Below are positions 1 to 9,846 of a DNA stretch of 64,000 nt, one piece after another (position 1 is the first letter of the stretch; every line of letters begins with the position of its first letter). The notes below the pieces were generated by a model. The model was not told the DNA's origin and did no database searches. It saw nothing but the letters and a program-made list of their open reading frames with translations. The DNA is from a virus: positions 1 through 64,000 of IMG/VR virus record IMGVR_UViG_3300015371_000027, one strand, 5' to 3'. The position numbers were made by a program, and so were the translations under genes.

Positions 1-217
1 CCTTATTAACAGCCTCTCGTACTCCTGCCTTAATCTCCGCTCCTTTCATAACAGTATCTCTCACGAATACTGCCATCCATAGTCCTACAGCAATTTGAAT
101 CTCTCCCTCTGTAGGCTGTCTATGCTGGAATCCAAAAATCCAGATTCCTCCAGCTAGAGTAGTAACTAGCGCGGTCCAGAACGTCTTACTCTTCCAGAAA
201 TCATATGCCCCGCTCAT
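1..217 (-). CDS. Small membrane protein, holin-like (partial)
   Basis: ATG at 217 opens a frame of at least 72 codons that runs off the left edge of the window. Two hydrophobic stretches (about residues 13-30 and 43-58) separated by a short polar turn suggest a small two-helix membrane protein. Its ATG overlaps the TAA of the upstream gene (TAATG), so translation is probably coupled. Position at the end of the late block after tail genes fits a holin, but no family was recognised; holin is inference. The dispersed motif (CTTCCAGAAAT on +) lies at 191-201 near the N-terminus. Confidence 0.6.
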   Translation of the reverse strand, partial: MSGAYDFWKSKTFWTALVTTLAGGIWIFGFQHRQPTEGEIQIAVGLWMAVFVRDTVMKGAEIKAGVREAVNK

Positions 218-477
218 TACTTATGTTTCTCCTGTATCTTATAGTGTATTTCATAGTCATCTAATATCTCTAGTATATCAGAGATACCAAATAAGCTGCA
301 TTGCAGACCTTCTATATAACGTTCATCACCCGCTCTTTCAGGATACTTTTCCAGATACTGTCCAAAATATATTTTTACTGTCGCGATAATTCTAGCGTAA
401 GCTTCTACCTTAGCGGGCGTATGAGTTAGAGCCTTTATAATATTAGACTCCTCAACGGTCTTCCGGCCTTTCTTCAT
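217..477 (-). CDS. Hypothetical protein, 86 aa
   Basis: Complete frame of 86 residues, not recognised. Basic N-terminus (KKGRKTVEES), then predicted helix, no membrane segment or cysteine motif. It overlaps the preceding gene (452-868) by 26 nt and shares TAATG with the following holin-like gene, so it belongs to the same terminal late-operon cluster. Confidence 0.6.
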   Translation of the reverse strand: MKKGRKTVEESNIIKALTHTPAKVEAYARIIATVKIYFGQYLEKYPERAGDERYIEGLQCSLFGISDILEILDDYEIHYKIQEKHK

Positions 478-868
478 TTATATTTTCTTTTGCGCTTAAG
501 TGATTACGTAACATCTCATCAAGAGCATGATTAGTTTCTCTTAATACCTCTGGAACAGTTTTACCAGCAGCATTAGCTGCTTCTTTCAACACATGAGCAG
601 TAATTTTCGTATTAACATCTATCTTATTTTCTAACTGCCTTTGATTTTCCATAATTTCCTTACGATCCTGTACGGCTTTATGTGTAGTTTGCAACTGTAA
701 TTCCTTTACTTCTTGTTGCGATCTAACAAGTTCCTGTTCCCATTTATGCCTCCTTTTTGCGTCTGCAGCCTTAAATACTTCCGTTACTATTAGTGTAAGT
801 ATTACAGTTACACTAGAAATAATTCCTGTCACTACTGTTACTGCTCCCGCCCCACCATCAGATGCCAT
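452..868 (-). CDS. Membrane-anchored coiled-coil protein, 138 aa
   Basis: Residues about 9-30 form one hydrophobic segment (VTVVTGIISSVTVILTLIV) followed by a long charged heptad-like helix (about residues 33-110). Small anchor-plus-coiled-coil proteins next to the late end of tailed phages are often spanin or lysis accessory proteins; no lipobox is visible, so this is only a contextual suggestion. Adjacent 880-1578 has the reverse topology (coiled coil then C-terminal anchor), so the two could act together. Confidence 0.6.
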   Translation of the reverse strand: MASDGGAGAVTVVTGIISSVTVILTLIVTEVFKAADAKRRHKWEQELVRSQQEVKELQLQTTHKAVQDRKEIMENQRQLENKIDVNTKITAHVLKEAANAAGKTVPEVLRETNHALDEMLRNHLSAKENINEERPEDR

Positions 869-879
869 TCCGGTTTTCT

Positions 880-1578
880 CTATTTGTGCGGTATCACTAA
901 CGCAACGATAACACCCGATATTATACTAATTATAGCGATCACAATAGAAACAATAGATATTAATAAAGAGCTACCAGCATGTGTATCTTTCTTTTCTTCC
1001 TGCCTACCTGCTGCCGATGCTTCTATAATAGCTATTCTTTCTTTCAGATCACCATATCTATCATCTTGCGCTTTAGCTATAGTATTAATCATTGCCGCTT
1101 GCTGATCTATTTGTTTTTGAAAACCTAACTCACTTTTTCTAATCGCCTCTGAAGAACACTTGTTTTGTTCTGATAAAGCATCTTTCGCTGCCTGTAAAGC
1201 AGCATCTATAGCTATTCTATTATCACGACTATACTGATCTGCCCTAGTATCTCTCTCACTAAACTGCACCCTTATAGCTTCGAATCTCTCACTATGCAAA
1301 TCTCGTAAATGCCCTACCTGTTTATCTGTTTCCGTAGGTACGCGAGTCAGGTTATCACTAAAGATTATAAACACCTTATCCATCGCATCTAAGCGTGCTC
1401 GTAATATTCCTATCTCTCCTTCTACAATATGCTTTATAGATTCCATTAAACCAATACGTTTAGCATCTATCTTTTCTTCCAGAGATGACATCTCTCTGTA
1501 TAGATGCTCCGTTGTTAAAGCATAAATATGACCCTTATTTATCTGATCTTTCTTATCGAGTTCTTTCTCTTCCGACAT
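880..1578 (-). CDS. Coiled-coil protein with C-terminal membrane anchor, 232 aa
   Basis: Mostly charged, heptad-rich sequence (residues about 1-200), ending in one strongly hydrophobic segment (about 206-228, ISIVSIVIAIISIISGVIVA) and a short basic tail, so it is probably tail-anchored. Function unknown; a lysis or host-interface role is guessed from position only. The dispersed 11-bp motif occurs at 1476-1486, antisense to this gene. Confidence 0.6.
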   Translation of the reverse strand: MSEEKELDKKDQINKGHIYALTTEHLYREMSSLEEKIDAKRIGLMESIKHIVEGEIGILRARLDAMDKVFIIFSDNLTRVPTETDKQVGHLRDLHSERFEAIRVQFSERDTRADQYSRDNRIAIDAALQAAKDALSEQNKCSSEAIRKSELGFQKQIDQQAAMINTIAKAQDDRYGDLKERIAIIEASAAGRQEEKKDTHAGSSLLISIVSIVIAIISIISGVIVALVIPHK

Positions 1579-1594
1579 ACCGCACCTCTAGGTA

Positions 1595-2440
1595 CTACGG
1601 TAATACCCCCATATTATGTAACCTAGTTTCTAACTCGTTTATTCTAGTCCTCATATTACCCATAATAGCTACTTCTGTTGAGTCCCATGTAGTATCTATA
1701 GTTCCCGCATTAGCAGCAGTTAACGCTGTCTGCTGTGCTAGTTTAGTGTTAATACTATCTAGCGAAAGCAAATTCTTTCTACCTGTAGGATTGTTATTTA
1801 CAGAGGTTGCATCAGTCGCACCAAACACAGCAGAGAACGCTATTAATGTTTGCGCTGGCGGAGTGTTAGTGGTTCTTACCGCCCAGGTTCCATCTCTTTT
1901 CAAGAAAAAATAATTGGTAGTACTTAATGTTATAGTTCCATCTGCTATCGCAGCATCATTTAATGTAAAGTCCTGATCTATGACAACCCACATCCACCCA
2001 TCTACGGTATCCCCTGTATTAAGAATACCTCTGGAAACTGTTAATGCTTTCTGTCCAGAAATGGCTGTCGCATTTACATGCGTAGACTTGATGTAACCTG
2101 CAACACCCATAATATCTGAAAGAATAACATATAGTGCCTCCAGAGCATTTCCATCTTTATTCATTTCTGCTGCACCGAGATCATCTCCGGTTACAGCGTT
2201 ATTGATAAAACTATATCGTCTAGTTGCCACAAGTCGAGTACTCCTATTACTTAACCTGAACTCACCAAAAGGAGTAATACCTATTCTTCCTATAGGAACC
2301 CATAATCCTGATTCTATAATTCCTGTTATTAAGGCACCTATTTTAGACCCAGAGCCTACTATAGTAGGATCAGAATTTGCAACGTTTCTTAATCTTCTCT
2401 CTTCATAAACCAGAATATCTAGCGGATTTCTTTGGTTCAT
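1595..2440 (-). CDS. Putative tail-tip/baseplate protein, 281 aa
   Basis: No family recognised. Soluble, beta-rich sequence with a C-terminal helical segment (about residues 230-275, ending RINELETRLHNMGVLP). Its ATG overlaps the stop of the 708-residue tail protein by 4 nt, implying coupled synthesis. Location after the tape measure and tail-tip genes is where siphoviruses encode distal tail or receptor-binding parts. Confidence 0.6.
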   Translation of the reverse strand: MNQRNPLDILVYEERRLRNVANSDPTIVGSGSKIGALITGIIESGLWVPIGRIGITPFGEFRLSNRSTRLVATRRYSFINNAVTGDDLGAAEMNKDGNALEALYVILSDIMGVAGYIKSTHVNATAISGQKALTVSRGILNTGDTVDGWMWVVIDQDFTLNDAAIADGTITLSTTNYFFLKRDGTWAVRTTNTPPAQTLIAFSAVFGATDATSVNNNPTGRKNLLSLDSINTKLAQQTALTAANAGTIDTTWDSTEVAIMGNMRTRINELETRLHNMGVLP

Positions 2441-4563
2441 GTCACTATCAATTCCAGTCCAGCATTACTTTCCAGAGATGATAGACCTTGCTGGCGAGTA
2501 TAATGATGGGTGAGAGAAGCGATCACCATATGAGTTCCTGAAGGTATATTAACACGCTCACAGTTATCAACAATAACTTGTGCGCGTCTTCCTACAGATA
2601 CATCTACTGGAGTAGTGATAATAGGCTCTTGTTTTGTTTGGAACACATCTCTGGAAATAGCTATATTCCTCTCTACCGCTGTTGGGTAGTCTACTCCATC
2701 GAATAATTCCTCTATGATAATAGTTCGCCATGCGGCTGCTCTTAACGAAAATGGATTTTGCTCAGCTTCAAAATCTACCGAAGCTGCCAATACGAACTGA
2801 TCGTATTGGTCGTAACCATGAACAACTACACAAGTTGCGCTCTCTTCATATTTATATCTATTAGCTATACGAGTAATAGCGTTCTGTATAGTGCTGGTTT
2901 CTCTAGCATCAAAGGTTTTAGAAACTGTTCCTAGATAATAATTATACGGAAGAGAATAGAATATTCCGTAGTTATCTACACCTAATTCATACCCGTAGTA
3001 GCCAAAGAGCCGCTTGAGCGTCTTCCATTTCTCCTCATTAACCCTCGTTAACTCAAAGGGCTTGTCCTGCCGCCCCCACGGGAGCATCTGATAATCTCCC
3101 AAAGGGAACCAACTTCTGGAAGTAGCTCCTAGCCCTTCTGTATATAGAACTAAATCCGCAGCAACAGTTAAAGCTCTACCACCTAATCTATACTGACCAA
3201 ACCCATCCCACTTTGCTCGTTCCAGATGGTATGATGTATTCTTACACACAAAAGTAACAACCACCTTACCATAGTCATCCCACACCGGAACAACATCAGT
3301 AATATATCCGGTGAACATTACATACCATTCTTCAGACCCATCATGATGCTCATATCCTAGTCGTATTCTAACAGCCCTATCCCTATAGCTTTCTGCTGCT
3401 AGAATATCTGCTGCGGAACGAGCCTGTACTTGAAAAGTGGCTGTAGTTTGATCTAGACTTCTAGGCAATATTATATTTACATCTATAAGATTATCATCCC
3501 AAGGGAATGTACTACTTAATGTTGGAGTAGAAGATTCTACCGCATATTTAGTATCTACTGCATATAACGTCGGTGTTTTATACCACTGGAAAGGAACTGC
3601 TGTAGCACTTCCTATTACCCCTGGAATTAATTCAGCAGCCCATCCTACTCTCCCATGAAGAGGATCGGAGTTATCTACCAGAATTAAATTAGATGGACTA
3701 GGAATATCAGCAACAGGCTCCAGACTATCAAGCATAGTTCCCGGTACTCTGGAAGTAAGAGTATCTAGTTTAGGATCGAGAATTATCTTTCCTGCTGCCT
3801 GCTTTAGCTGATGAAACCCGAAAGCTATAATTCCACCTTCTGTAGTTAGTCTAGCTTTACTAGATGGAACATTTACAGGTATTCCTTCTACTGTAGCCAG
3901 CTTATAACTCTCTCCAAAATTACCTGATACTAATATCACTCCAGAAACACATCTCACAAAAATTAATCTCTCGTCCGAGGTATCTCCTACACTTGGACTA
4001 GGAGTCCCTACTCTTTCCAGAGTTGACCAGGGGTCGGAAGTAGTAGGACGGAATTGAACATAAGCCCCACTCTTATCTATGTATATACACCATAGAAACT
4101 GTCCAAACTCAAATCTGATATGAGCGGGATGAGTATCAACGTCCTGTCCTTCAACCGTATCAGGTAAGATAAAGCTAATAGCAAACTCAGGATTAATAGG
4201 GAGATTAAAGATAGAAATCCTCTTACCAACAATATTAGGATTACCATCATACTGAACTAACCTTTTTACAATATAGTCTCCCCAAGCAGGAACCTGTTCT
4301 TCCCAAGAACCAGTATCTCCCGCAGTAGAATTCCATTGAGCTAGAGTAGTATCTTTCGCTACCCAATATGCTCTATTAATGATACCTTCTAGTTTGGGTA
4401 TCCATTCCAGAAGTGGTGTTCCTGTTAGGTCAGCATTGTATAGAGATCGTTCTTGCACACTCTTTATAGTAGAGTATGCGCTGAATCCCCTGTCAGTTAC
4501 TACAGGTTGGAACTCAAATACGTCGAATAATTCGACTGAAGCGATAGCATATTTTCTAGCCAT
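2437..4563 (-). CDS. Putative tail tip (central/hub-like) protein, 708 aa
   Basis: Large structural protein downstream of the tape measure. The N-terminal part is beta-rich and resembles lectin-like or BppU-type tail modules. The middle contains an ordinal turn-rich stretch (YVMFTGYITDVVPVWDD, about residue 415-430) typical of phage distal tail or hub proteins, and the C-terminal third has Arg/Tyr-rich beta segments. No exact family can be named. The variant motif TTTCCAGAGAT lies at 2469-2479 near the 3' end. Confidence 0.6.
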   Translation of the reverse strand: MARKYAIASVELFDVFEFQPVVTDRGFSAYSTIKSVQERSLYNADLTGTPLLEWIPKLEGIINRAYWVAKDTTLAQWNSTAGDTGSWEEQVPAWGDYIVKRLVQYDGNPNIVGKRISIFNLPINPEFAISFILPDTVEGQDVDTHPAHIRFEFGQFLWCIYIDKSGAYVQFRPTTSDPWSTLERVGTPSPSVGDTSDERLIFVRCVSGVILVSGNFGESYKLATVEGIPVNVPSSKARLTTEGGIIAFGFHQLKQAAGKIILDPKLDTLTSRVPGTMLDSLEPVADIPSPSNLILVDNSDPLHGRVGWAAELIPGVIGSATAVPFQWYKTPTLYAVDTKYAVESSTPTLSSTFPWDDNLIDVNIILPRSLDQTTATFQVQARSAADILAAESYRDRAVRIRLGYEHHDGSEEWYVMFTGYITDVVPVWDDYGKVVVTFVCKNTSYHLERAKWDGFGQYRLGGRALTVAADLVLYTEGLGATSRSWFPLGDYQMLPWGRQDKPFELTRVNEEKWKTLKRLFGYYGYELGVDNYGIFYSLPYNYYLGTVSKTFDARETSTIQNAITRIANRYKYEESATCVVVHGYDQYDQFVLAASVDFEAEQNPFSLRAAAWRTIIIEELFDGVDYPTAVERNIAISRDVFQTKQEPIITTPVDVSVGRRAQVIVDNCERVNIPSGTHMVIASLTHHYTRQQGLSSLESNAGLELIVT

Positions 4564-4567
4564 ATCC

Positions 4568-5947
4568 TTATGTAAACGTCGCTGTCCCTCCAGAAGTAGA
4601 GAGATTTTTACAGGTCTTTACAACCCTATTACCAGTGCTGTCCTGCTGATAAGTAAACTCCCAATTACCACTCCCTTTCTGCACTAATCTGCCGATAGTA
4701 AATTTAGCATCTGTAGCTATAGTAGCAGGAGAAGACCAAGTATCTGCACTATTATTATATATTGCAATAGACCAGGTTTTACCAGATTTACTATATATTA
4801 AAGCAACAGGAAATGATAAACTACCTAACGCTCCTGCTCTCTCATATACTAATATATCTCCAGAGAAAGGTAACGTTGTCAAAGTCCAAGTCCTCCCTCT
4901 ATCTCTGGAAGTAGCTTTATAGCCTGTCGTTCCTCTTCTATAGAAGACCTGTAATGTGTGTTTACCTAACTCAAATATTCTGGGTTGATGACACGTAGTA
5001 TTAGTGTCTATAACTACCGACCTATCTAATGTTCCGTCACCCTTATATGTTCTAAACGAGATTTTATGTGTATCCCAATCATCTACTTCATATTTATGTT
5101 TATCAAATTCACTATACAGAACATCTATCATTCCAGGCTCAGGGCTAGGGTCCCACGGTCCTCCATCAGACCACCAGAAATATATAGTATGGGTAAGATG
5201 ATAATGATACATCCTCCCAACAGCATCATTATTCTGATCATATATATCACTCGTATCGTAATCCCATCGTAGTTTTTCTTCACACTCTTCATTATAAGCT
5301 AATTCTTTACACCAAATGGAATGGTGCTGATAGCCGTCAGAAGTATAGTAAGGTACAGTAGCGCTTGGAGATATAGTTCCATTTCCATTAAACTCGTAAT
5401 CAAGAGTCATCTCATCAATTGTTTTACTATAACCTCCATCTACCTGTATAGCACCTTCAGCAAAAAATTCACTTATAACAAAAATTGTTTTATCAGTTAG
5501 ATTATTTTTATATCTAGCAGTCCATAATTCCTCTGCTGAAACAACACTACCGTCGTCATTATCATAACCAGCACTATGAACCCTGGTTGCTATAGTACCA
5601 GAAGTACTATCAAAAAGATCAGCACCTTCAAGCTTATACACTACTAGATTTGCAGACCAGTTATAACCTTCACTACCAATACTAGGCGTACCCATTCTTA
5701 CTGATACTGCAAAATCACTAGGCGTATCACTAGGTAATATTCTAGCATTAAGTTCATGTGGTAAATAAGTATAACCTAAAGTGTCGCCAAAATACTCTGT
5801 AACAGAGTAAAAATATCCTGTAAAAAATACTATTAATATAACACCCGCTTCTAGTACTCCCACATTTACTGTTAATGTATCTGCTGTTGGATAGCTATCT
5901 CCATAATACTCTACTGCCCCTATTCTAGTTAATGTATACTGAGGCAT
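4568..5947 (-). CDS. Tail protein with Asp-box (BNR-like) repeats, 459 aa
   Basis: The C-terminal third contains Asp-box sequences (SRDRGRTWT near residue 345 and SKSGKTWSI near residue 400), the S-x-D-x-G-x-T-W pattern of beta-propeller sialidase-like and glycan-binding proteins. The N-terminal half is Tyr/Asp-rich and beta-rich. Together with its place directly after the tape measure, this suggests a tail-tip protein contacting surface glycan. Catalytic glycosidase residues were not identified, so binding rather than cleavage is the safer reading. Confidence 0.6.
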   Translation of the reverse strand: MPQYTLTRIGAVEYYGDSYPTADTLTVNVGVLEAGVILIVFFTGYFYSVTEYFGDTLGYTYLPHELNARILPSDTPSDFAVSVRMGTPSIGSEGYNWSANLVVYKLEGADLFDSTSGTIATRVHSAGYDNDDGSVVSAEELWTARYKNNLTDKTIFVISEFFAEGAIQVDGGYSKTIDEMTLDYEFNGNGTISPSATVPYYTSDGYQHHSIWCKELAYNEECEEKLRWDYDTSDIYDQNNDAVGRMYHYHLTHTIYFWWSDGGPWDPSPEPGMIDVLYSEFDKHKYEVDDWDTHKISFRTYKGDGTLDRSVVIDTNTTCHQPRIFELGKHTLQVFYRRGTTGYKATSRDRGRTWTLTTLPFSGDILVYERAGALGSLSFPVALIYSKSGKTWSIAIYNNSADTWSSPATIATDAKFTIGRLVQKGSGNWEFTYQQDSTGNRVVKTCKNLSTSGGTATFT

Positions 5948-5950
5948 AGA

Positions 5951-8900
5951 TTACCTCGCATACATAGGACTAGAGGATTGCTGTCTGGCAATCATATTCA
6001 ACCACTCTTGGAATGTCTTCCAGAGCTGAGCCTGTGTAGCATTAGGATCGAGCGTAATTTGGAATACAACAGGACGACCTAAAGCTTCTCTATTAGCCAT
6101 ACGTTTCGCTTCATTATTACTCTGTTCAGTATGAGAATCTATATATCCTAACTGGTTATAGACACTCATCATATCTCTTCTATTAAACGCTCCTCCTAAC
6201 GGTCCTCCACCCAACGTTCTCATTCCACGTCTATTCATCCCCATTGCTTCGAATATTTCTCTTCTAGTTTGTTGAGCTTCCGTTCTTCGTCGTTCTGCTT
6301 CTAGCTCCGTCTCTCCAGAAACAGCTTGCATCATATCCTTATAACGCTCCATAAGAACTTTAACAAGACCGCGTTCTCGTTCTCTAGGATTAAGGAAAGG
6401 ATTAGCCTTAATAGCTTCTTCCTGCGTTTTAGTCCTCTGAATAAGAAGGTTATGCTGATCCTCGGCTGTTTTCTTTGCTTCTCTTTCTGCCTTCTTCTGA
6501 TTCTCTTCTCGTTCCTTTATAGCATCTATCTGGATATTAGATATCTCTCCCTCTAACTTCCAGTAATCATTAGCAACTTTATTATATTCTTCCGTTCCTG
6601 CTTTAAGTCTCTGCGCCTTATTAAACAGAAATTCTTGCTCATTCTTAAGAACAGGAATTAAAACTTCTGCTTCTGCTTGCTTCTTTACATCATCTTTTGC
6701 TGAATTTACCCTAGCTTTAGCTTGTTCTCGTAGGGCATCAAAATATGAATCTGTATCCCTCCTCTGCTGATCTACAATCTTCTTATTATTCTGTTCTCTT
6801 TCCTTTTGTCCTCTTCCCAGAAGATCATAAGCTTCTCTTTCCTTCTCGTATCCTTCCTTTTGTAGATCGTTATACTCCTGTGCATCATCTTTATTAGTTT
6901 TGATGGTAGGAAGTAAAGCCTTCATTCGATCTTTAATTTCTTTTATTCGCTTTTGAAGGAGAGGGATTTCTACTGCTGCCCTGGCTTGATCCTGTTGATC
7001 GTCGGCAAACCTGGCAACCATCGCTTCAGCTTGAGCAGCCATCGCCTCTCTTTGCGTTTGATTAATCTTATCTTGCTTTTCTTTACTCTTCTTTATATTT
7101 TCCTTTTGTTCGTTCTCTGCATCCTGCTGAAGCTTCTGGAGTTTGGTTTTCTCTTCAAAGAACTCGCCAATAGTTTTATTAACTTCCTGTGCTGCTTTTG
7201 CATCTGTTTTCGCATCTTTATAAAGTCTGTCGCCTTCTTTTTTCAGATACTCCATACGCTCTTTTATAATAGGAGCATATGCTTTATATTCTTGTTGCGC
7301 TCTAGTATCTTCATCTCCAGAAATAGTAGACTCAGCTATAGATAAACTAGTCCTATATCGACTATCCTGAATTCTTCGCTTTTCTTCTTCGTCAAATACA
7401 TCCTGCACTTGCTTAGCAGCCGCAGCCGCTTTAGCTCTGGAAGCAGGAGTTCCCTCTCTAGCAATTCTCGCCTGTACTTCATTCTTTGCTTCATCAGCTT
7501 GTTTTTGTGCCCATTCTTCATCCTGTTTAGCAGCAACACCGGGCCATAATCTACGAGGATCAAGATTTCGCCACCAATCACCAGGAGTTCTTTTTGGGTC
7601 TAAACCTTGCTGATTTCTTTCATGCCCTTCCACAAACCATTCTGATACCACCGGAGCAGCCATAGCAGCTAACACATACGGGTTAGTCATCATAGGTCCA
7701 ATTTTAGGACCTGCTAGACTAGCGAGCATTAGATAATTAAGAGCATTACTGCCCGCTCCTTTTATCTGCCCCGATACACCCCCATCGGGCAGCATGCCTA
7801 ATGCCATTTGTCCGCCGAGGATAGCTCCAAACCCACCTATACCACCACCAAGCCAACCACTAACAGCACCTTTTACTTTTTGCCATGCAGTTGCAGAAGT
7901 AGTAGCCGCTTGAACATTAGCAGTAGCAACAGCAGCAGCAGAAGCTACTCCAGCAGCAGTAGTAGAATTCAAACTAGCTCTTCTTAAAGCTAATTCTTCG
8001 TCTATAGCGAGACGCTTTATTTGTAATTCTTCTTTTGTAATCTTTCCTTCTTGCGCGAGACGATCTAACTCGAAATTCTTATTCATAGCTGCTTCGTCTG
8101 CAAGAGTTTGCTTAAATTTTAACACAGCATCTTCTGTCTTAGCTGTGTTAACAGTAGAAGCTACTACTACTTCTTCCGCTCCCGCAACCTGATTAGCTTG
8201 TAGCCTTTCTACATTTGCAGTAGTTTGCGCTACTCTTTGTCTCTGTAAAACAACTCTATTATTAGCTTCATCCACTGCTCTTTGCGCTGAACGTGCTTCA
8301 TTCATTTCTACTTCAGCACGCTTAGTCATAGCTATCTCATCAGCAAGTTCTTTTTCTTTAAGCTTTAACTCTGCTTCCAGTTCTACTTTTCTGGAAGTAG
8401 CTATAGCTTTATCTTCTTGTGTTCTCTTAAGAGTAGCTGCTTTATTGTCCGCATCTCGCTTTGCAAAATCTAATCGCCGCTGTGCCTCTACAATTTTGGA
8501 TTGTTCTTTGGCAGCCTCGGCAGTAATTAATGTTTCTTTAGCTTTCTCTTCCTTAAAAAGAGCCTGCTCTAAAGTTAGCTCTTGCTGTTTTTCCCGTAAT
8601 CCAATAGTTTCTATACCTCTGGAAGCAACTTCTATACTTCCAGAAATACTTCCTACCCGCCGCTGTAATCTATCAACACCTGGACCGCCACCTTGCTGAG
8701 CCATTCGCTGAGCGATTTGCTCTTTTTCAATTGCTGTCTTCTGTAACTCTTTTGCTCTATATTCAGCTACTTCTAGATTATTAACAGCAGTTCGATGGGT
8801 AAGTAAAGCATTTTCTAGACGAATAGAATTATTAATTCTATCCTGTTCGGCTTTCTGTTTTGCTTCATCACCAGAGCGGTCGTACATAAATCTCTGGTAA

Positions 8901-9841
8901 GCAAGAGATACAAGCTGAATTTGACCGATAAGGTGAATAACAGGACCCGCAGCCGCAGCAACTAAACCCAAACCACCAACTAAAGCCTGAATAGGAACAG
9001 GGAGTTTAGCAAATAAATTCCCCATTAATTCCAAGCCAGGATTAATTATTTTCAGAAATTGGGTAATAGCTGGTAGAGCGGTTTGTCCTATTGCAGCCGC
9101 AGCCTGATTAACAGAGTCCTTAAAGTTATCGAACGCATTCCTCGCAGTATCCATAGGAGCACGAGGCATTTTCTGCATACGTTCGACAAGCCTATCCATT
9201 ACCTGCTCAACAGATAGACCTAATTCCTTAATCTTCTTAGCAGGATCATCTCCATACTGCTCTTTTAGTAGACTGAAGATTTGAGGCATACGACGAGAAG
9301 TTTCTCTCAATTCTCTTTGAGAAACTACTCCTGCGCTCATCATCTGCTGAACATTAACCATTACTTCATAAAGGTCTTCCTTCTGCCCACCCGCCAAAGC
9401 GATGGCATTAGAGAATTCCTTCATATATCCAGCAGCTTTTTGTGCGCTCAAACCTACAGATTCTAACCTAACCGCTCCCTGAATAGCCTCCTCGAAACCA
9501 ATACCAGGGAGTTTAGCTAACTCCCTCAATTCCTTAAATTGTTTATTAGCTGCTTCAGCACTGCCTGCATTTATTTTAAGAGCCTGCGTTAAACTCTCAA
9601 ATCTAGTAGCAGTATTAATAGCAGCAGTACCTAACGCAACGAGGGGAACCGTTAACCCAAAGGTTAACGCCTCCCCCGCGCGTCTTAGAACTAGCGACTC
9701 ATTATAGAGTTCGCGCAGTTTAGCTTTTACATCCTCGGATGTTCTCCCTACGGATTTGAGATTATTATCGAAGTTCCTAATTACACTCGAAGCGTTATCA
9801 TTTGCTGTTATATTAGCATTTAATGTAGCGTCGGAAGCCAT
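5951..9841 (-). CDS. Tail tape measure protein, 1296 aa
   Basis: By far the longest gene, directly downstream of the tail-assembly chaperone frameshift pair. N-terminal region with AINTATRFESLTQ and ELAKLPGIGFEEA is typical of tape measures; a hydrophobic Gly/Ala-rich segment (IQALVGGLGLVAAAAGPVI, about residues 285-303) is followed by very long Ala/Glu/Lys coiled coil to about residue 1240, with another small hydrophobic patch (GGGIGGFGAILGGQMALGM, about 670-690). Length sets tail length; by the usual proportionality this predicts a long flexible siphovirus tail. Confidence 0.92.
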   Translation of the reverse strand: MASDATLNANITANDNASSVIRNFDNNLKSVGRTSEDVKAKLRELYNESLVLRRAGEALTFGLTVPLVALGTAAINTATRFESLTQALKINAGSAEAANKQFKELRELAKLPGIGFEEAIQGAVRLESVGLSAQKAAGYMKEFSNAIALAGGQKEDLYEVMVNVQQMMSAGVVSQRELRETSRRMPQIFSLLKEQYGDDPAKKIKELGLSVEQVMDRLVERMQKMPRAPMDTARNAFDNFKDSVNQAAAAIGQTALPAITQFLKIINPGLELMGNLFAKLPVPIQALVGGLGLVAAAAGPVIHLIGQIQLVSLAYQRFMYDRSGDEAKQKAEQDRINNSIRLENALLTHRTAVNNLEVAEYRAKELQKTAIEKEQIAQRMAQQGGGPGVDRLQRRVGSISGSIEVASRGIETIGLREKQQELTLEQALFKEEKAKETLITAEAAKEQSKIVEAQRRLDFAKRDADNKAATLKRTQEDKAIATSRKVELEAELKLKEKELADEIAMTKRAEVEMNEARSAQRAVDEANNRVVLQRQRVAQTTANVERLQANQVAGAEEVVVASTVNTAKTEDAVLKFKQTLADEAAMNKNFELDRLAQEGKITKEELQIKRLAIDEELALRRASLNSTTAAGVASAAAVATANVQAATTSATAWQKVKGAVSGWLGGGIGGFGAILGGQMALGMLPDGGVSGQIKGAGSNALNYLMLASLAGPKIGPMMTNPYVLAAMAAPVVSEWFVEGHERNQQGLDPKRTPGDWWRNLDPRRLWPGVAAKQDEEWAQKQADEAKNEVQARIAREGTPASRAKAAAAAKQVQDVFDEEEKRRIQDSRYRTSLSIAESTISGDEDTRAQQEYKAYAPIIKERMEYLKKEGDRLYKDAKTDAKAAQEVNKTIGEFFEEKTKLQKLQQDAENEQKENIKKSKEKQDKINQTQREAMAAQAEAMVARFADDQQDQARAAVEIPLLQKRIKEIKDRMKALLPTIKTNKDDAQEYNDLQKEGYEKEREAYDLLGRGQKEREQNNKKIVDQQRRDTDSYFDALREQAKARVNSAKDDVKKQAEAEVLIPVLKNEQEFLFNKAQRLKAGTEEYNKVANDYWKLEGEISNIQIDAIKEREENQKKAEREAKKTAEDQHNLLIQRTKTQEEAIKANPFLNPRERERGLVKVLMERYKDMMQAVSGETELEAERRRTEAQQTRREIFEAMGMNRRGMRTLGGGPLGGAFNRRDMMSVYNQLGYIDSHTEQSNNEAKRMANREALGRPVVFQITLDPNATQAQLWKTFQEWLNMIARQQSSSPMYAR

Positions 9842-9846
9842 TTTTA